From assembly GCF_014189455.1 (NCBI RefSeq), contig NZ_CP050297.1, forward strand, positions 248,001 to 312,000: 64,000 bases of DNA, read 5' to 3'. The stretch comes from Mesorhizobium huakuii. Its GTDB lineage: Bacteria; Pseudomonadota; Alphaproteobacteria; Rhizobiales; Rhizobiaceae. Shown here one piece after another: positions 62,896 through 64,000 of this stretch. The notes under the pieces are model-generated. The model saw nothing but the letters and a program-made list of their open reading frames with translations, was not told the origin of the DNA and did not search any database. Made by a program: the position numbers and the translations under genes. Position 1 is the stretch's first letter; each line of letters begins with the position of its first letter.

Positions 62896-64000
62896 ATGGC
62901 AAAGAACGCCATTCAGAAGATCGCGATGAACGCTGCGGAGAATATTCCCTATGACAGGCTGATGCTGTCGCAGAAGAATGTTCGGCGCATCAAGGACGGG
63001 GTGTCGATCGAGCAGCTGGCCGAAGACATCGGACGGCGAAAGCTGATCCAGAGCCTGAACGTACGTCCCGTGCTCGACGGCGAGGGCGAGGAGACCGGCA
63101 CGTTCGAGGTGCCCGCCGGCGGCCGGCGTTATCTCGCGCTCGGCATCCTCATCAAGCAAAAGCGCCTGGCGAAGAACGAGCCGATCCCCTGCATCGTCAA
63201 CCGCGGGCAGGAGACCTCGGCCGAGGAGGATTCGCTTGCCGAAAACCTGCGGCGCGCCGACCTGCACCCGCTCGATCAGTTTCGGGCCTTCAAGACGCTC
63301 AGCGATCAGGGCCTCGATCCGGAGGAGATCGGCGCCCGCTTCTTCGTATCGCCGGCGACGGTGAGGCAGCGCCTGCGGCTGGCCTCGGTGTCACCGAAAC
63401 TTCTCGATCTCTACGAGAAGGACGAAATCCGGCTCGAACAGATCATGGCGTTTTCGATCTCCGACGATCACGCGCGCCAGGAACAGGTCTGGGAGCGGAT
63501 TGCCAGCTCGCACACGCAGGAACCATACTACATCAGGCGCCTGCTGACGGAGACGACGGTGCGGGCCGATGATCGCCGTGCCGTCTATGTCGGTGCCGAA
63601 GCCTATGAAGCGGCTGGAGGCGTCGTCCTTCGCGACCTGTTCGAGCAGGATTCCGGCGGCTGGTTCCAGGATGCCGCGCTCCTCGAGCAGCTTGTCTTCG
63701 ACAGGCTGAAGGTGGATGCCGAGGCGATCCGCGCCGAAGGCTGGAAATGGGTCGAGGCGGCGATCAGCTTTCCCTATGGCCACACCTCCGGCATGCGGCG
63801 CATCTACGCCGAGGCGCAGGAGCTCAGCGCCGAGGAGATCGAACGCTACGAGGCGCTGAAGGCCGAATACGACAAGCTGGATGCGGACTATGCCGAGGCA
63901 GAGGAGACCGACGAGGCAATCGAGGCGAAGCTTGACCAACTGGGTGCCGAGCTCGATGCGATCGATGATCGTCCTCAAAGCTACGATCCCGGCCAGAAGA
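62896..64000 (+). CDS. ParB-domain protein (Spo0J/KorB-like), 3' end outside window
   Basis: From ATG 62896 the protein (MAKNAIQKIAMNAAENIPYD) has the ParB N-terminal nuclease-like fold: VEQLAEDIGRRKLIQSLNVRP, a VPAGGRRYLALGIL box and ETSAEEDSLAENLRRADLHP, and then a HTH (GLDPEEIGARFFVSPATVRQRL). A long acidic coiled-coil region follows. This group is distinct from RepB and is common on large rhizobial plasmids. The second residue-box reads SAEEDSLAEN instead of the usual N-rich form. Confidence 0.88.
   Translation, partial: MAKNAIQKIAMNAAENIPYDRLMLSQKNVRRIKDGVSIEQLAEDIGRRKLIQSLNVRPVLDGEGEETGTFEVPAGGRRYLALGILIKQKRLAKNEPIPCIVNRGQETSAEEDSLAENLRRADLHPLDQFRAFKTLSDQGLDPEEIGARFFVSPATVRQRLRLASVSPKLLDLYEKDEIRLEQIMAFSISDDHARQEQVWERIASSHTQEPYYIRRLLTETTVRADDRRAVYVGAEAYEAAGGVVLRDLFEQDSGGWFQDAALLEQLVFDRLKVDAEAIRAEGWKWVEAAISFPYGHTSGMRRIYAEAQELSAEEIERYEALKAEYDKLDADYAEAEETDEAIEAKLDQLGAELDAIDDRPQSYDPGQK

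Overview
This window looks like the replication and accessory region of a repABC plasmid from an alphaproteobacterium of the Rhizobiales (Rhizobium, Sinorhizobium, Mesorhizobium or Ochrobactrum type). The evidence is a repA-repB-repC replicon at 55.8-59.4 kb with a probable antisense RNA between repB and repC, high-GC codon use, and typical rhizobial companions (DUF982, DUF932, a ParB-domain protein, DUF1403-scpB). I cannot name the species.

Layout. 1-1811: partial hydantoinase/oxoprolinase gene and a divergent GntR/FCD regulator sharing two identical palindromic operators. 1857-5526: a two-gene Mu/Tn7-like transposon (DDE transposase plus AAA+ ATPase) with repeat-rich flanks. 5635-7078: a HigB-type toxin and an HTH-ImmA/IrrE antitoxin (frameshifted). 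7265-9901: a complete bacterial ubiquitin-like conjugation operon (Ubl, E2, JAMM peptidase, E1), that is, a Bil-type antiphage system. 10232-14621: a tight three-gene cassette (metallophosphoesterase, large P-loop ATPase, unknown protein), a strong candidate for an undescribed defence system. 14700-18828: thyX broken by an IS66 element. 19803-23064: HTH protein, DUF3800 protein and an HExxH protein. 23125-33472: a Tn3-family transposon with a group II intron in its left inverted repeat, a recombinase-in-trio (RIT) element in that intron, and an IS1595 element in its right inverted repeat. 33478-34640: IS1380 remnant. 34680-42715: a nuclease-like gene divergent from a four-gene coupled operon (unknown, QueC-like, XRE-ImmA, PIN) whose last gene is split by a second IS66 copy. 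43091-45796: two small hypotheticals, scpB and a split DUF1403 gene. 45921-52929: a Tn402/Tn5053-type tniABQ-resolvase transposon carrying an IS66-like insertion. 53048-55304: VapBC-like pair and a broken tyrosine recombinase. 55826-64000: repABC, a cold-shock protein, DUF982, DUF932 and a ParB-domain protein.

The first 39 kb therefore form a defence/toxin-antitoxin island that has been repeatedly bombarded by transposons. Target-site duplications that I could read directly (8 bp for both IS66 copies and IS1595, 5 bp for Tn3 and for the tni transposon) fix the order of the nested insertions. A notable caveat is that about a dozen genes carry single-base indels, nearly all in homopolymer runs, including in repB. 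The two IS66 copies differ by exactly one A in such a run. Part of the apparent gene decay may therefore be sequencing error rather than biology.
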